DNA of 64,000 bases from CAXXOK01 sp963664595 (GTDB lineage: Bacteria > Bacillota > Clostridia > Christensenellales > Aristaeellaceae): positions 62,001-126,000 of the forward strand of contig CAXXOK010000002.1 of assembly GCA_963664595.2 (NCBI GenBank). Reading direction: 5' to 3'. Position 1 is the first letter of the stretch. Each line of letters starts with the position of its first letter. The notes under the pieces are model-generated. The model searched no databases. It saw only the letters and a program-made list of their open reading frames with translations, and was not told the origin of the DNA. The position numbers were made by a program, and so were the translations under genes. Below, in pieces: positions 43,560 through 53,008 of this stretch.

Positions 43560-44219
43560 CTACAGAGAACCCAGTGTCGCTATCAATCTCCGGGCAATCA
43601 ACTCATGTCCGGCATCATTGGGATGCAGCCCGTCCGGCATATACCGGTCCTGCAAAACCTGCACGCGCGGTTGCATGCCGCTGGTGCGGTACAAATCCAA
43701 AACAAGCACGCCATAGAATGCGGCGACACGCTGGATTGCGTTGACATACTCCTCCAGTGTTTTTCCCTTGCCGTTATCCTGCCCCTGCTCCAGCATACAA
43801 TCATCTTCGCTCAACCGGTGGAGCGGGGTCATTACCACAAGCTGCGCTGAAGGATACTTTTCGATGAGTTTCAGAAGCAGATTGTGAAACGCGCCAAAAA
43901 ATGTATGCTCCGTCCGATCCGAAAACGATCCTAACGGCGCGTCCCCGTGGCCAAAATCGTTCGTGCCTCCAAAAACGACCACGATATCCGCATCCGGAAT
44001 CATACCCTCGACACGGGAGCCGAAATGCTTGTCCCACCGCGTTTCCTGAGAAGGAACCTGCTGCCTGGCAATGCGCGTGCCTCCAATGCCATAGCCATGG
44101 CAAACCGCGCCGGTTCGCTTTGCGACAACATTCCAGTATATCTGTGACGGATTGGTGGTTCCTGTGCCTTCCGTAATGCTGTCCCCCAGGAATACGATTT
44201 TCTTATTCCGTAAATCCAT
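43560..44219 (-). CDS. SGNH/GDSL-family esterase
   Basis: The product is 219 aa from the second ATG, which is better spaced from the ribosome site than the ATG two codons earlier. The four SGNH blocks are present: FLGDSITEG with the nucleophile serine, a glycine in YGIGGTRIA, the asparagine in VFGGTNDFG, and the aspartate/histidine in DGLHPNDAGH. There is no signal peptide, so it is cytoplasmic. Such enzymes deacetylate sugars or hydrolyse small esters. It follows the alcohol dehydrogenase gene by 95 bases and may be co-transcribed with it. Confidence 0.92.
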   Translation of the reverse strand: MDLRNKKIVFLGDSITEGTGTTNPSQIYWNVVAKRTGAVCHGYGIGGTRIARQQVPSQETRWDKHFGSRVEGMIPDADIVVVFGGTNDFGHGDAPLGSFSDRTEHTFFGAFHNLLLKLIEKYPSAQLVVMTPLHRLSEDDCMLEQGQDNGKGKTLEEYVNAIQRVAAFYGVLVLDLYRTSGMQPRVQVLQDRYMPDGLHPNDAGHELIARRLIATLGSL

Positions 44220-44314
44220 ACCCATACTCTCACTTCATGCAAAATAGATCAGGTATTGCCGCGTTACGCCTGCCGGTACCGGGATGCTCCGTGTTGCGCT
44301 CTTCTCGGCGTCCG

Positions 44315-45391
44315 CTACGCCTCAAACACAAACGCAACTTTCAAATCACCGTACCGTCCGGTGGCCGCCTCAAACGCTTCCCGCCAGTTTTCCAGTTTCC
44401 AGGTGCTGGTTACCACACCGTCGGTTTTCAGTGTTCCGTTGGCGATGCTCTCAATCACATAGGGATAGCAGTATGGGCTCAGGTGCGCTCCCAGCACATC
44501 CAGTTCCTTTCGGTCTCCGATGATCGACCAATCCAGCGTCGCAGGCTCCGAAAATACCGAGAACTCCACAAAACGGCCCAGCTTGCGGATCATCTGCATC
44601 CCCTGTGTTACAGAGGACGGGTGACCCGTCGCCTCGATATAGGTATCGCAGCCATATCCATCCGTCAGCTTCATGATTTCGGAAACAACGTCAACTTTCG
44701 AGGGATTCCATGTGATATCCGCACCAAATTCCCGCGCTTTTTCCAAACGGTCATCCTTCATATCCAGCACGATCAGTTTCTTCGGATTCCGCTGCTTTGC
44801 ATAGGTTATCATACCAAGACCCAGTGTACCGGCGCCTGATAACACGACGATGTCCTCGCATCCGATCTCCGCACGGTCCACACAGTGCTTTGAGCACGAA
44901 TACGGTTCGATGCACAGTGCGGCCTTGAGCGGGATATCCTGCGGCACGCGATGGATTACGGAGCGTTTAACCGGTATGCGCACATATTCGGCCATCCCGC
45001 CGTTGAACTCCTGAAAAAAGCCATAGATTTCATGCGGCTGGCACATCCAGTACTTCCCCGTTTTACAGAAACGGCATTCTCCGCACGGCGCAATCTGGTC
45101 CACCGCAATCCGCTCGCCAATAGAATACTCCCCAACCTCGCTGCCGACCGCTGCGATTTTCCCCAGAAATTCATGTCCCGGGATGAAGGGAGGCTGCACC
45201 CAGGAAGGATGCTGATCGTCTCCCCAGAACATGGACGCCCCGTGCTGGCATTTCAAATCACCGGCACAAATGCCGCAGCCCTCCGTTTTGATCAGCAAAT
45301 CATACGGCCCACACTCGGGCACTGGATATTCGGTTTCATACCGGTAATCGTTTGGCGCGTATGCCACCAATGCTTTCATTGTCTTTTTCAT
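44315..45391 (-). CDS. Zinc-dependent alcohol/polyol dehydrogenase
   Basis: The 358-aa medium-chain dehydrogenase has the catalytic zinc site (CGICAGDLKC, then PGHEFLGKI), the four-cysteine structural zinc lobe CGECRFCKTGKYWMC, and the NAD loop SGAGTLGLGM. It resembles threonine and sorbitol dehydrogenases. Transcribed from a shared GCGCC-type promoter, it probably oxidises a polyol linked to the imported substrate; the substrate is not clear. Confidence 0.9.
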   Translation of the reverse strand: MKKTMKALVAYAPNDYRYETEYPVPECGPYDLLIKTEGCGICAGDLKCQHGASMFWGDDQHPSWVQPPFIPGHEFLGKIAAVGSEVGEYSIGERIAVDQIAPCGECRFCKTGKYWMCQPHEIYGFFQEFNGGMAEYVRIPVKRSVIHRVPQDIPLKAALCIEPYSCSKHCVDRAEIGCEDIVVLSGAGTLGLGMITYAKQRNPKKLIVLDMKDDRLEKAREFGADITWNPSKVDVVSEIMKLTDGYGCDTYIEATGHPSSVTQGMQMIRKLGRFVEFSVFSEPATLDWSIIGDRKELDVLGAHLSPYCYPYVIESIANGTLKTDGVVTSTWKLENWREAFEAATGRYGDLKVAFVFEA

Positions 45392-45465
45392 ATATCCCCC
45401 TGCTTTCCTTTTTCGTTTTTATCTTTTTCTTTCTTCGTCCGCCTGCGGCATGAGCCGTTTTTTTC

Positions 45466-45535
45466 ATTATAGATTTTGGATTATTAACAGTCAATTCCGG
45501 CGCTTGTTTTGATAACTGATCACGTTCAATCAACC
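45466..45535 (-). promoter_or_regulatory. Promoter and upstream operator of the alcohol dehydrogenase gene
   Basis: On the minus strand TTGACT and TATAAT (45466-45471 on +) are 17 bases apart. AAGCGCCGGAA lies upstream, with TTGATTGAACGTGATCA and TTATCAAAA half-sites beyond it. It is one of the four shared promoters. Confidence 0.76.
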
Positions 45536-45683
45536 TTTTGCTATTGAACAGGTAAAAAAGCATAAGCTTAACACAGGCACCGGCCAGTATGCATGCCCGC
45601 TTCACTTTAAATAATTACTGTATCCGCGATGGACAGTATCTCCAGGGATATGCCGCCTGATTTGCCTATCCCCACAATTCCCT

Positions 45684-46700
45684 TTACGGGATGATGATGG
45701 TTTTGCCGTTACGCAAACCGGGTTGAAAAGCTTCCGAAATATCCTTCAGTGCGATCCGGTCGCTGATCAGAGCGGATAGCTTGAGCTTTCCCGACGTAAT
45801 GATCTCGGCGGCACGGCCCTGGGTGTTGGGATTGACAAACGAGGTTTTCAGTGTAAGCTCCTTGCGAAACGCCTCGAAGGGGTAATACGGTATACTGCCC
45901 TTGGGATCGGTCAGGCCGAAAATCATAACGGTTGCGGCCTTCCCGGCGTAGCGAATCGCGGCTTCGACGGTGTCGAGGCGTCCTGCGCATTCTATAACGA
46001 CCCGGATGTTGCCGAATCCATTTTTTGCAAGCTGTGCCGGGATATCCTCCTTGAGCGGGTTGAGAACCAGGTCCGCGCCAAGCTCTCTCGCCAGGGGAAA
46101 GCGGCTTTCGTTTGGCTCCAGCAGAACCGTACGCACCGCGCCGCTCAGCTGGGCCAGCTGCAACATGATCATGCCGATCGTGCCGCCTCCGATCACCATT
46201 ACCGTATCGCCGCACTGAATATTGCACAGATCAATCCCGTGCAGGCAGCAGCTGATGGGCTCGCACATCGCCGCTTCTTCAAAGGAAACGGAATCCTTGA
46301 TCACAAAAACCTGCTTTTCCAGCACAGCGCAGTATTCCGCAAACCCTCCGTCATAGTTTACGCCCGTGGCCGCCATCTCGTCGCAGAAATGCGGATTGCC
46401 GCTGCGGCATTGCTCACAGCTTTCACACGAGATGTTCGGGTTGACGGTCACGTGCTGCCCCACCCGTACGCGTGTTACCTTTTCACCCACCTTTTCCACG
46501 ATTCCGCTGAACTCATGCCCCAGCACAACCGGCGGGTTGCATTGCGTAGCCCCTTCCGCGCCGCTGAAAATGTGAAGGTCTGTGCCGCACACGCCGCAGG
46601 CTTTTACACGAATCAGTACCTCATTCGGATTGATGCCGGGAACTGGATACCCGTTTTCTACCCGGATATCGCCTTTCCCATAGAATACGGCTGCCCTCAT
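45684..46700 (-). CDS. Zinc-dependent sorbitol/threonine dehydrogenase-like enzyme
   Basis: The 338-aa product starts after AAGGAGG. It has the catalytic zinc motif CGVCGTDLH and GHEFSGIVEKVG, the structural lobe CESCEQCRSGNPHFC, and the NAD loop VIGGGTIGMIML. It is a paralogue of the enzyme at 44315, with about the same length. It has no obvious GCGCC promoter of its own within ~100 bases. Substrate unknown; a polyol such as sorbitol or glycerol is possible. Confidence 0.9.
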   Translation of the reverse strand: MRAAVFYGKGDIRVENGYPVPGINPNEVLIRVKACGVCGTDLHIFSGAEGATQCNPPVVLGHEFSGIVEKVGEKVTRVRVGQHVTVNPNISCESCEQCRSGNPHFCDEMAATGVNYDGGFAEYCAVLEKQVFVIKDSVSFEEAAMCEPISCCLHGIDLCNIQCGDTVMVIGGGTIGMIMLQLAQLSGAVRTVLLEPNESRFPLARELGADLVLNPLKEDIPAQLAKNGFGNIRVVIECAGRLDTVEAAIRYAGKAATVMIFGLTDPKGSIPYYPFEAFRKELTLKTSFVNPNTQGRAAEIITSGKLKLSALISDRIALKDISEAFQPGLRNGKTIIIP

Positions 46701-47283
46701 TGTGAATTGTCCTCCTTCTTGTATTCATGCTGTGATACTTTATTATCCTATGTCGCTCATTGTGGCCCTCGCGCGCGGACAACGCGTGTTATTCGTTGCT
46801 GTTTCAGGGCGTTCTGTGCCCCCGGTCCTGCTGCGTTTTGGATAGCGTCCGTGTATTATTCTGGCGGCAGTATGCTCAGGCGATTGGGATTCGATACCGG
46901 TGCCACGTCATACTCTCCCGCGATACTATCCCTTTCGCGTGTCGGCGCTGTCGGTCCGCCATTTTTGTTACATGGTATCACCGGATAGCATACGGGTCAA
47001 TGTTCAAATTCCCGGATTTCGCGTATTTGCCATGCCGTATCCCAGCTCAGCTCCGGTATTTTTTACATAGGATGATTGATCCCAACATTGAAAACAGTAC
47101 TCTGCAATCGGCTCCGCTATGTGGGAGGGACCCCCGGAGTGAAGCGCGTGCAAAAGCTTTTATCGGCGCTATGTGCGTCGGTGTTCTGCCAAGGCCCTAT
47201 CCGGGATGCCAGGGAAGCCATCGCCGCGTTGGCTGTTGCAGGCTCGGCGGCAGTAGTCTCATGCTGTGACCGCTGCGATCGCC
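46701..47283. other. Intergenic region, no gene seen
   Basis: About 580 bases without a credible gene. A 169-codon open frame on + (from 46760) has no ribosome site and a composition unlike its neighbours. No repeat copy lies here. Confidence 0.45.
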
Positions 47284-47352
47284 ATTGATCAATTTTGATA
47301 GATTATCATTATAAGCGCCATCATTGAACAATGAAAAGTATGCTTATATAAT
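47284..47352 (+). promoter_or_regulatory. Promoter and upstream operator of the gpsA-like gene
   Basis: TTGAAC (47324-47329) and TATAAT (47347-47352) are 17 bases apart. Directly upstream lies ATAAGCGCC, preceded by TTGATAGATTATCA. This is the fourth member of the shared promoter set and the only one on the + strand. Confidence 0.76.
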
Positions 47353-47469
47353 AGCAACAAAAGACCCTGGCTCAGATTCCAATGGTATAAGGCGACCCCC
47401 CTTTGCACGAAATCCCATGGTTCGCCTTTGCTTTGACAGGAATCAAGCCACAACGAAAGGGAACAGGAT

Positions 47470-48516
47470 ATGGGTATTGTTACGATTGTCGGAGCAGGAA
47501 TGATGGGTTCCGCCATGACCTTTCCCGCAGCTGGCAACGGTCATGAAGTGCGACTTGTGGGAACCCCTCTGGACAGGGACATTATTGCGCATGCCAAAGA
47601 GAGTTCGGTTCACATCACATTAAAACGGTCGCTGCCAAAGGGCGTGCGCTATTTTCAATTCGACGAACTGGGCGAAGCGCTTGAGGGGGCGGATCTTTTA
47701 ATCTCAGGCGTCAGCTCCTTCGGTGTGGAGTGGTTTTTGAATCACGTATTGCGTATAATCCCGGAAACGCTTCCCGTGCTCTCCGTTACCAAGGGCATGA
47801 TTGTGGATACGGACGGTACGCTGATTCCCTATCCCCGCTGGTACGCATCGCAGCTTCAGGAGAAACGGATTTCCATCAACGCCGTCGGTGGCCCTTGCAC
47901 CAGTTATGAGCTGGCGGATTTCGATCCCACCGAGGTATGCTTCTGCGGCCCGGATATCTGTCAGCTTCGGGTCCTGAAGCAGATGCTGAACACCGATTAT
48001 TACCACATCAGCCTATCGACGGATGTAACGGGCGTCGAGTGCGCCGTGGCCATGAAAAACGCGTATGCTCTGGGCGTAACGCTGGCGGTCGGTCTGTCCG
48101 AAGCACTAGAGGGCCGGCCCAACCATGAGCATTATAATTCCCAGGCGGCCCTCTTCGGGCAAAGCGTGCGGGAAATGCGGCGGCTGCTGCGCATTGCGGG
48201 CGGCCGTGAGGAAAGCATCGAATATGGCATCGGTGATTTGTATGTAACCGTGTTCGGTGGGAGGACCCGCAAAATCGGCACACTGCTGGGCAAAGGATAC
48301 TCCTTCCAGGCGGCGATGGATCAGCTCAGCGGCATTACGCTTGAATCAATCGTTATTGCCACTCGCACCGCACAGGCGGTTAAGCGAATGGCGGCGCACG
48401 GTACGGCCAAGGAAACAGATTTCCCTCTGCTGATGCATATTGATCAGATCATCAATCATCATATGCCCGTAAGGATTCCGTGGGATCAATTTGAAACTGA
48501 AGAGGATACGCAATAA
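47470..48516 (+). CDS. NAD(P)-dependent glycerol-3-phosphate dehydrogenase-like (GpsA family)
   Basis: The 348-aa protein has an N-terminal NAD loop IVGAGMMGSAMTFPAA, the family's VTKGMIV strand, and the catalytic region ECAVAMKNAYALGVTLAVGL with the active lysine. The C-terminal helical domain is complete. It differs from housekeeping GpsA in having Met-Met-Gly-Ser in place of the usual WGTA loop, so it could be a relative acting on another phosphorylated polyol. Placed under the same promoter type as the ugp-like importer, it fits use of glycerol-3-phosphate or related compounds. Confidence 0.82.
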   Translation: MGIVTIVGAGMMGSAMTFPAAGNGHEVRLVGTPLDRDIIAHAKESSVHITLKRSLPKGVRYFQFDELGEALEGADLLISGVSSFGVEWFLNHVLRIIPETLPVLSVTKGMIVDTDGTLIPYPRWYASQLQEKRISINAVGGPCTSYELADFDPTEVCFCGPDICQLRVLKQMLNTDYYHISLSTDVTGVECAVAMKNAYALGVTLAVGLSEALEGRPNHEHYNSQAALFGQSVREMRRLLRIAGGREESIEYGIGDLYVTVFGGRTRKIGTLLGKGYSFQAAMDQLSGITLESIVIATRTAQAVKRMAAHGTAKETDFPLLMHIDQIINHHMPVRIPWDQFETEEDTQ

Positions 48517-49554
48517 AACCTTTATATTGAGCATTCCCCAGTTGCCCCGCCTCCGCCGCATACTGTCCCATTTTGCTCTGTTATCCCAAGCCGCATATAC
48601 ATAGGCGGAGTGTTTCTGTTCGCAGGCGCGGTTGGCACTGCCGCAGATGGCCGCATCCGGTGGAGAAACGCACTGGAGTAATCGACAGGGTGATGCTGTA
48701 TTCCGACGCAGCTGAAAGCGGTCGGCGAACGCCTATCGAAGCGCTAAAACAGCTCTGCCCATCATAGGGTTGAACTGATATAATGCAAGCAGCGGGTACT
48801 GAGTTGCATTATTTCAGTTACCGTCAGTCCAGCGCTTATGGCTTTTCTACCATTAAGTAGCGCTAATGCTTTTCCACATGTATTATCAACTGATGCGCGT
48901 GGGTCGAATGCATCATGAAAAATTATACACCTGATCTTGAAGCCGTAGCGCAGTAAAGTTCATCCCCGCAGCGAATTTGGTCGTCATCGTTCCGTTGAAC
49001 AAACCGATCCATCACAATACCAAAACCCGTGTGGCAGCTGCCGCGAAATAGATAAAGCATACCTCTGCCTAACCGTAAATCGGTAAATGAGTCACCCCTC
49101 TGTGGGTTTATCCAGCATTACTTCATCGGATACTCAGGATAATAGCCAAAGCCATATTCTCTTTGGGGCGACAGGATATCCGCACCGTTCCTTCCGCTAT
49201 GGAAACGCTATCCCCACAGGCATTCATGATCCCCTTTACAGCGGTGAGATTGCATCCGATAGTTTCTGCGGGCCATTATAGTCGCTGCCGTCGCGTTCGT
49301 CCAGTTCAAAACAGTCCGCGCCCAATGTTTTGCGATATGCACTGAATACCTTCTGAACGCTTCTGATTCTTCCGATACCAGCGGTTTCACCAAAGAATGC
49401 CATGATACGATTAGGATATTGAAACGCATCGTTTACGGCAATCGCAGCTTCCATAACGTTCGCTCTCGTTTCCCGCCCACTTTCCAAACCAAAGAAGCAT
49501 CCGCCTTACAGCAAATGCCTCTTCTATCTGGTCTTCGTTTGCTTCCCCTTTCCC
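48517..49554. other. Gene-poor region with a hairpin and possible gene remnant
   Basis: No intact gene is seen. A hairpin at 48773-48819 pairs AACTGA and ATAATGCAA with their complements around a 15-base loop. A minus-strand frame at 49236-49487 reads partly like protein (NDAFQYPNRIMAFFGETAG), so it may be a remnant, but I cannot name a family. Confidence 0.4.
48773..48819. other. Stem-loop in the gene-poor region
   Basis: Arms AACTGA-ATAATGCAA and TTGCATTAT-TCAGTT pair, apart from one opposed T-T, around GCAGCGGGTACTGAG. No T-run follows on either strand. It may be the end structure of the gpsA-like transcript, 250 bases upstream. Confidence 0.45.
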
Positions 49555-49717
49555 AGGTAAACGATGAGTAAAGCGCTTGTGCGATGGTGCGTCAGCTTTA
49601 CGTCAGGTTGGGGCTGTGGAACCTAAAGTAGCAGCAGCGCTACGTCGAAGGTTTCGCAGCCTCAAGCTGGCGGAAAGATAACGGCCAGCGCGCAGGGGAT
49701 TGATTCATCGTTTTACC
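49555..49717 (+). repeat. ~160-bp palindromic repeat, copy R4
   Basis: This copy starts AGGTAAACGATGAGTAAAGC and ends ATCGTTTTACC, an inverted pair. The inner stem pairs 49605-49624 (AGGTTGGGGCTGTGGAACCT) with 49649-49668 (AGGTTTCGCAGCCTCAAGCT), mostly Watson-Crick or G-U. The loop is AAAGTAGCAGCAGCGCTACG. It lies 86 bases beyond the 3' end of the beta-glucosidase gene. Confidence 0.82.
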
Positions 49718-49803
49718 AAGTGCTTGGCATTAAACCTTTTGATTGGGCCTATTGCAGCAGCCTTCATTATCCGTATGGCTGCGTGCAGCACCTTGCTTTC
49801 TGA

Positions 49804-52092
49804 TTACATCTCTTCGTTCATCCGTTTCACCAGCGATACCAGATCCTCATATTTGATCTGCCCGTTGGAGAAGCTCATCAGGCTGCGCAGCGGCGTGAAG
49901 GCAATCAACGCCTGCAGCATGTTATCGGTGACAGGGTTGGCAGCGTCTTCGGCTGCGCCTTCCCCCGGAGTACCCAGGCCCGCCTTAAACGTCTCAATCA
50001 ATGGCTTCAGCATCTCTGCGTACTCGGGGTTGGTCATCAGATCGGCAAAGATGGAGTTCATTGTGACCTTATCCGGCAAGGCGACGGTGGAAACGACGTT
50101 CACGTCTGCGCTCAGAACAATGCTGCGGCTGTTTTTCCCAATCTGGATGCCGAACATGCCTGTTTCCACATGCCAGTCGTGTATGCGGGTGTTCCAGTAT
50201 GCAAAGGCGCGCCTGGAAAGCGTAAAGGTAACGGTTTTCGTTTCGCCGGGCGCCAGCGCAACTTTCTCAAAGCCTTTAAGCTCACGTACCGGCCGGATGA
50301 CCGTGCTCTTGCGATCCGTTACATACAGCTGCACCACTTCCTTGCCGGGTACAGGACCTATGTTGGTCACATCCACGTTCACGGTAAGCGTATCGGTATC
50401 TTTGATTTCCGATGCGCTGAGCGTGAGGTTGTCATAGCTGAATTCCGTATAGCTCAACCCATACCCGAAGGGGAATAACACGGCCATGTGTTTTTTGTCG
50501 TACCATCGGTAGCCGACGAACACACCCTCGCGGTACTCGGCCGTATCCATCTCACCGCCGAACCACGGGTAGGAGGAATTATCTTTCAGGCAGGCAGGGA
50601 AGCTTTCCGGCAGATGACCCGATGGATTGACCTTGCCCAGCAGGATATCCGCTACCGCGCCGCCAACCGCCTGGCCGCCCAGATACGCTTCCAGCACAGC
50701 GGCTACATTGTCCAGCCATGGCATCTCGATGGGAGCGCCGTTGTGCAAAACGACTACGGTATTGGGGTTTACGGCGGAAACACGCTCAATCAGCTCTTCC
50801 TGGCATTTGGGCATTCGCATATGCGTGCGGTCATACCCCTCGCTTTCGTAGCGGTCCGGCAGGCCCGCGAAGATCACGGCCACATCGGCAGTGCGCGCGG
50901 CGGCCTCGGCTTCGGCCAGCAGCGCTTCATCCGGATCGTCGTTTTCCGTACGGTACCCGTCGGCATAGGTTACGCCGGGCAGCGTTCCCAGCTCGTCCCA
51001 TGCGCTGGTGACGGCAGAGAAGTTGATGTGTGAACTGCCGCCGCCTTGAAAACGGGGCTGTTTGGCAAATTCGCCGATGAGGGCGACGGTCTGCTCCGGC
51101 TGCAGCGGCAAGATGCCGCCGTCATTTTTCAACAGCACAATACACTCCGCCGCCAGCTCCCGTGCCAGCATATGCTGGGCCTGTTTATCCCATGGGGTGT
51201 CCGGCTTGGCGTACTCCAGATACCGCCGGTTTACGGCCAGTATCCGCTCGCAGCAGAGATCCACCAGCGCTTCGTCCAGCCTGCCTTCGCGTACGGCCTC
51301 CACGACGCGCCGGTCATTTTCGCCGCCGGAGTCCGGCATTTCCAAATCCAATCCGGCTTTCACACATTCCACACGATCGTCAACCGCGCCCCAATCGCTC
51401 ATCACATAGCCGTCAAAGCCCCACTCGTCGCGGAGCACTTCGGTCAACAGCCAACGGTTTTCACAGGCATAGGTACCGTTGAGGCGATTGTAGCTGCACA
51501 TCACCGTCCACGGTTTGGCGCGCTTTACAGCGGCTTCAAAGGCGGTCAGATAAATCTCCCGAAGCGTTCGCTCATCCACCACGCTGTCGCTGCTCATGCG
51601 GCGGTACTCCTGGTTGTTGCAGGCAAAATGCTTAATACTGGTGCCCACACCACGGCTTTGCACGCCCTGAATCAAACTGACTGCAGCTTCACCCGCCAGG
51701 TACGGATCCTCGCTGTAATACTCAAAGTTACGGCCGCACAGCGGTGAGCGTTTGATGTTCACCGACGGTCCTAAAATAACGGATACCGCTTCGTGCTGGC
51801 AGGCATCGCCGAGCGCTTCCCCTAACCGGCGCAGCACATCACGGTCGAAAGATGCGGCAGTGGCACAGCCCGCGGGGAAGCAGATCGCTCGAATGGCTTC
51901 ATTGATGCTCAGGTGATCACTTTTTTCATCCTGCTTCCGCAGGCCGTGAGGACCATCGCTGACCATACAGCTTGGAATGTCCAACCGTTCCACAGGTTTG
52001 GTGTGCCAGAAATCCAGTCCGGATAGCAGACCGGCTTTCTCTTCCAGTGTCATTTGAGACACGATCTGTTTAACGTCCATGTGGTAATCCAT
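49804..52092 (-). CDS. Beta-glucosidase, glycoside hydrolase family 3
   Basis: The 762-aa enzyme has the GH3 barrel with the substrate-binding KHFACNNQEYRR and the nucleophile aspartate in GYVMSDWGAVDD. The (alpha/beta)6 domain (AAECIVLLKNDGGILPL) and a C-terminal fibronectin III-like domain (GPVPGKEVVQLYV) follow. About 110 extra residues at the C-terminus have no known domain. There is no signal peptide, so it splits imported beta-glucosides such as cello- or laminari-oligosaccharides inside the cell. It is the last gene of the operon, 7 bases after the ATPase gene. Confidence 0.95.
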   Translation of the reverse strand: MDYHMDVKQIVSQMTLEEKAGLLSGLDFWHTKPVERLDIPSCMVSDGPHGLRKQDEKSDHLSINEAIRAICFPAGCATAASFDRDVLRRLGEALGDACQHEAVSVILGPSVNIKRSPLCGRNFEYYSEDPYLAGEAAVSLIQGVQSRGVGTSIKHFACNNQEYRRMSSDSVVDERTLREIYLTAFEAAVKRAKPWTVMCSYNRLNGTYACENRWLLTEVLRDEWGFDGYVMSDWGAVDDRVECVKAGLDLEMPDSGGENDRRVVEAVREGRLDEALVDLCCERILAVNRRYLEYAKPDTPWDKQAQHMLARELAAECIVLLKNDGGILPLQPEQTVALIGEFAKQPRFQGGGSSHINFSAVTSAWDELGTLPGVTYADGYRTENDDPDEALLAEAEAAARTADVAVIFAGLPDRYESEGYDRTHMRMPKCQEELIERVSAVNPNTVVVLHNGAPIEMPWLDNVAAVLEAYLGGQAVGGAVADILLGKVNPSGHLPESFPACLKDNSSYPWFGGEMDTAEYREGVFVGYRWYDKKHMAVLFPFGYGLSYTEFSYDNLTLSASEIKDTDTLTVNVDVTNIGPVPGKEVVQLYVTDRKSTVIRPVRELKGFEKVALAPGETKTVTFTLSRRAFAYWNTRIHDWHVETGMFGIQIGKNSRSIVLSADVNVVSTVALPDKVTMNSIFADLMTNPEYAEMLKPLIETFKAGLGTPGEGAAEDAANPVTDNMLQALIAFTPLRSLMSFSNGQIKYEDLVSLVKRMNEEM

Positions 52093-52099
52093 CCTTTAC

Positions 52100-53008
52100 T
52101 CACGTTTTTACGGTATCCAGATCCCAGGGCTCGTAGATCTTGGGAACGTCGTTGATCAGACGCCGGGTGTAGTCCGCCTTGGGAGTCAGGATCACTTCGT
52201 CCGCGGTACCGTGTTCCACAAAACGCCCGTGCTCCATAATATATACTTCATCTGAAATGTAGTACGACAGGCCGATATCGTGGGTGATAAAGATGATCGT
52301 CATGCCGATTTCGTCACGCAGCTGCATCAGCATGTCCAAAATTGTGGCACGGGAGCAGGCATCGATCATGCTGGTGGGTTCATCCGCCAAAAGAATCTTG
52401 GGTTTCAGCAGAAACACGCGCGCAATCATCAGCCGCTGCATCTGCCCGCCGGACAGCTCAAAGGGATACTTGTTGGTCAGTTCCTCATATTTCAGGTTCA
52501 CAAAGCCACACGCTTCGGCCATCATTTCCCTTTTCTTTTCTTTGGACAAACGGCGGCCGCCGCACATGTTGATACAGTCCAGCAGCACCGTGTCGATCTT
52601 GCTGAAGACATTGAACGAGCTGAAAGGATCCTGAAAAATCGCCTGGATGTTCTTCCAGTATTCCCGCTTTTTTCGGGCGGTGGAGATGTCTCGAAGCGCT
52701 CCCTGATAATAAACTTCGCCTTCCGTCACACTTAAAAGCCCCAGCAGCATTTTGGACAGCGTAGTCTTGCCGCTGCCGCTTTCCCCCACAATGGAAACCA
52801 GCTCGCCCTCGCGGAAATCAAAATCCACGTGATCAACCGCAACATTCTGTCTGGCGCCGGAGCCGAATATTTTGGTAACGCCCTTGCCGCTCAGGCAGGA
52901 GGGGCGATCCTTCACCGGCCGCGCCTTTGACGCTGGTGCTGTTGAAACGAAGCGATCAGCGCTATTTGAAGGGTTGCCGTTCACAGCGTTGTCATCTTTC
53001 GTCGTCAT
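52100..53008 (-). CDS. Peptide/oligosaccharide ABC transporter ATPase (DppF/OppF type)
   Basis: The 302-aa ATPase has Walker A GESGSGKTTLSKM, signature LSGGQMQR and Walker B ILLADEPTSMID. The first ~40 residues are a low-complexity extension absent from most relatives, and the usual C-terminal oligopeptide-type extension is very short. It overlaps the DppD gene by 17 bases. It works with the DppD-type ATPase to power the importer. Confidence 0.92.
   Translation of the reverse strand: MTTKDDNAVNGNPSNSADRFVSTAPASKARPVKDRPSCLSGKGVTKIFGSGARQNVAVDHVDFDFREGELVSIVGESGSGKTTLSKMLLGLLSVTEGEVYYQGALRDISTARKKREYWKNIQAIFQDPFSSFNVFSKIDTVLLDCINMCGGRRLSKEKKREMMAEACGFVNLKYEELTNKYPFELSGGQMQRLMIARVFLLKPKILLADEPTSMIDACSRATILDMLMQLRDEIGMTIIFITHDIGLSYYISDEVYIMEHGRFVEHGTADEVILTPKADYTRRLINDVPKIYEPWDLDTVKT

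Noticed and set aside
46760..47269. 169-codon + strand frame before the gpsA-like promoter
   Set aside because: No ribosome site, no domain, and high Cys/Arg content typical of chance frames.
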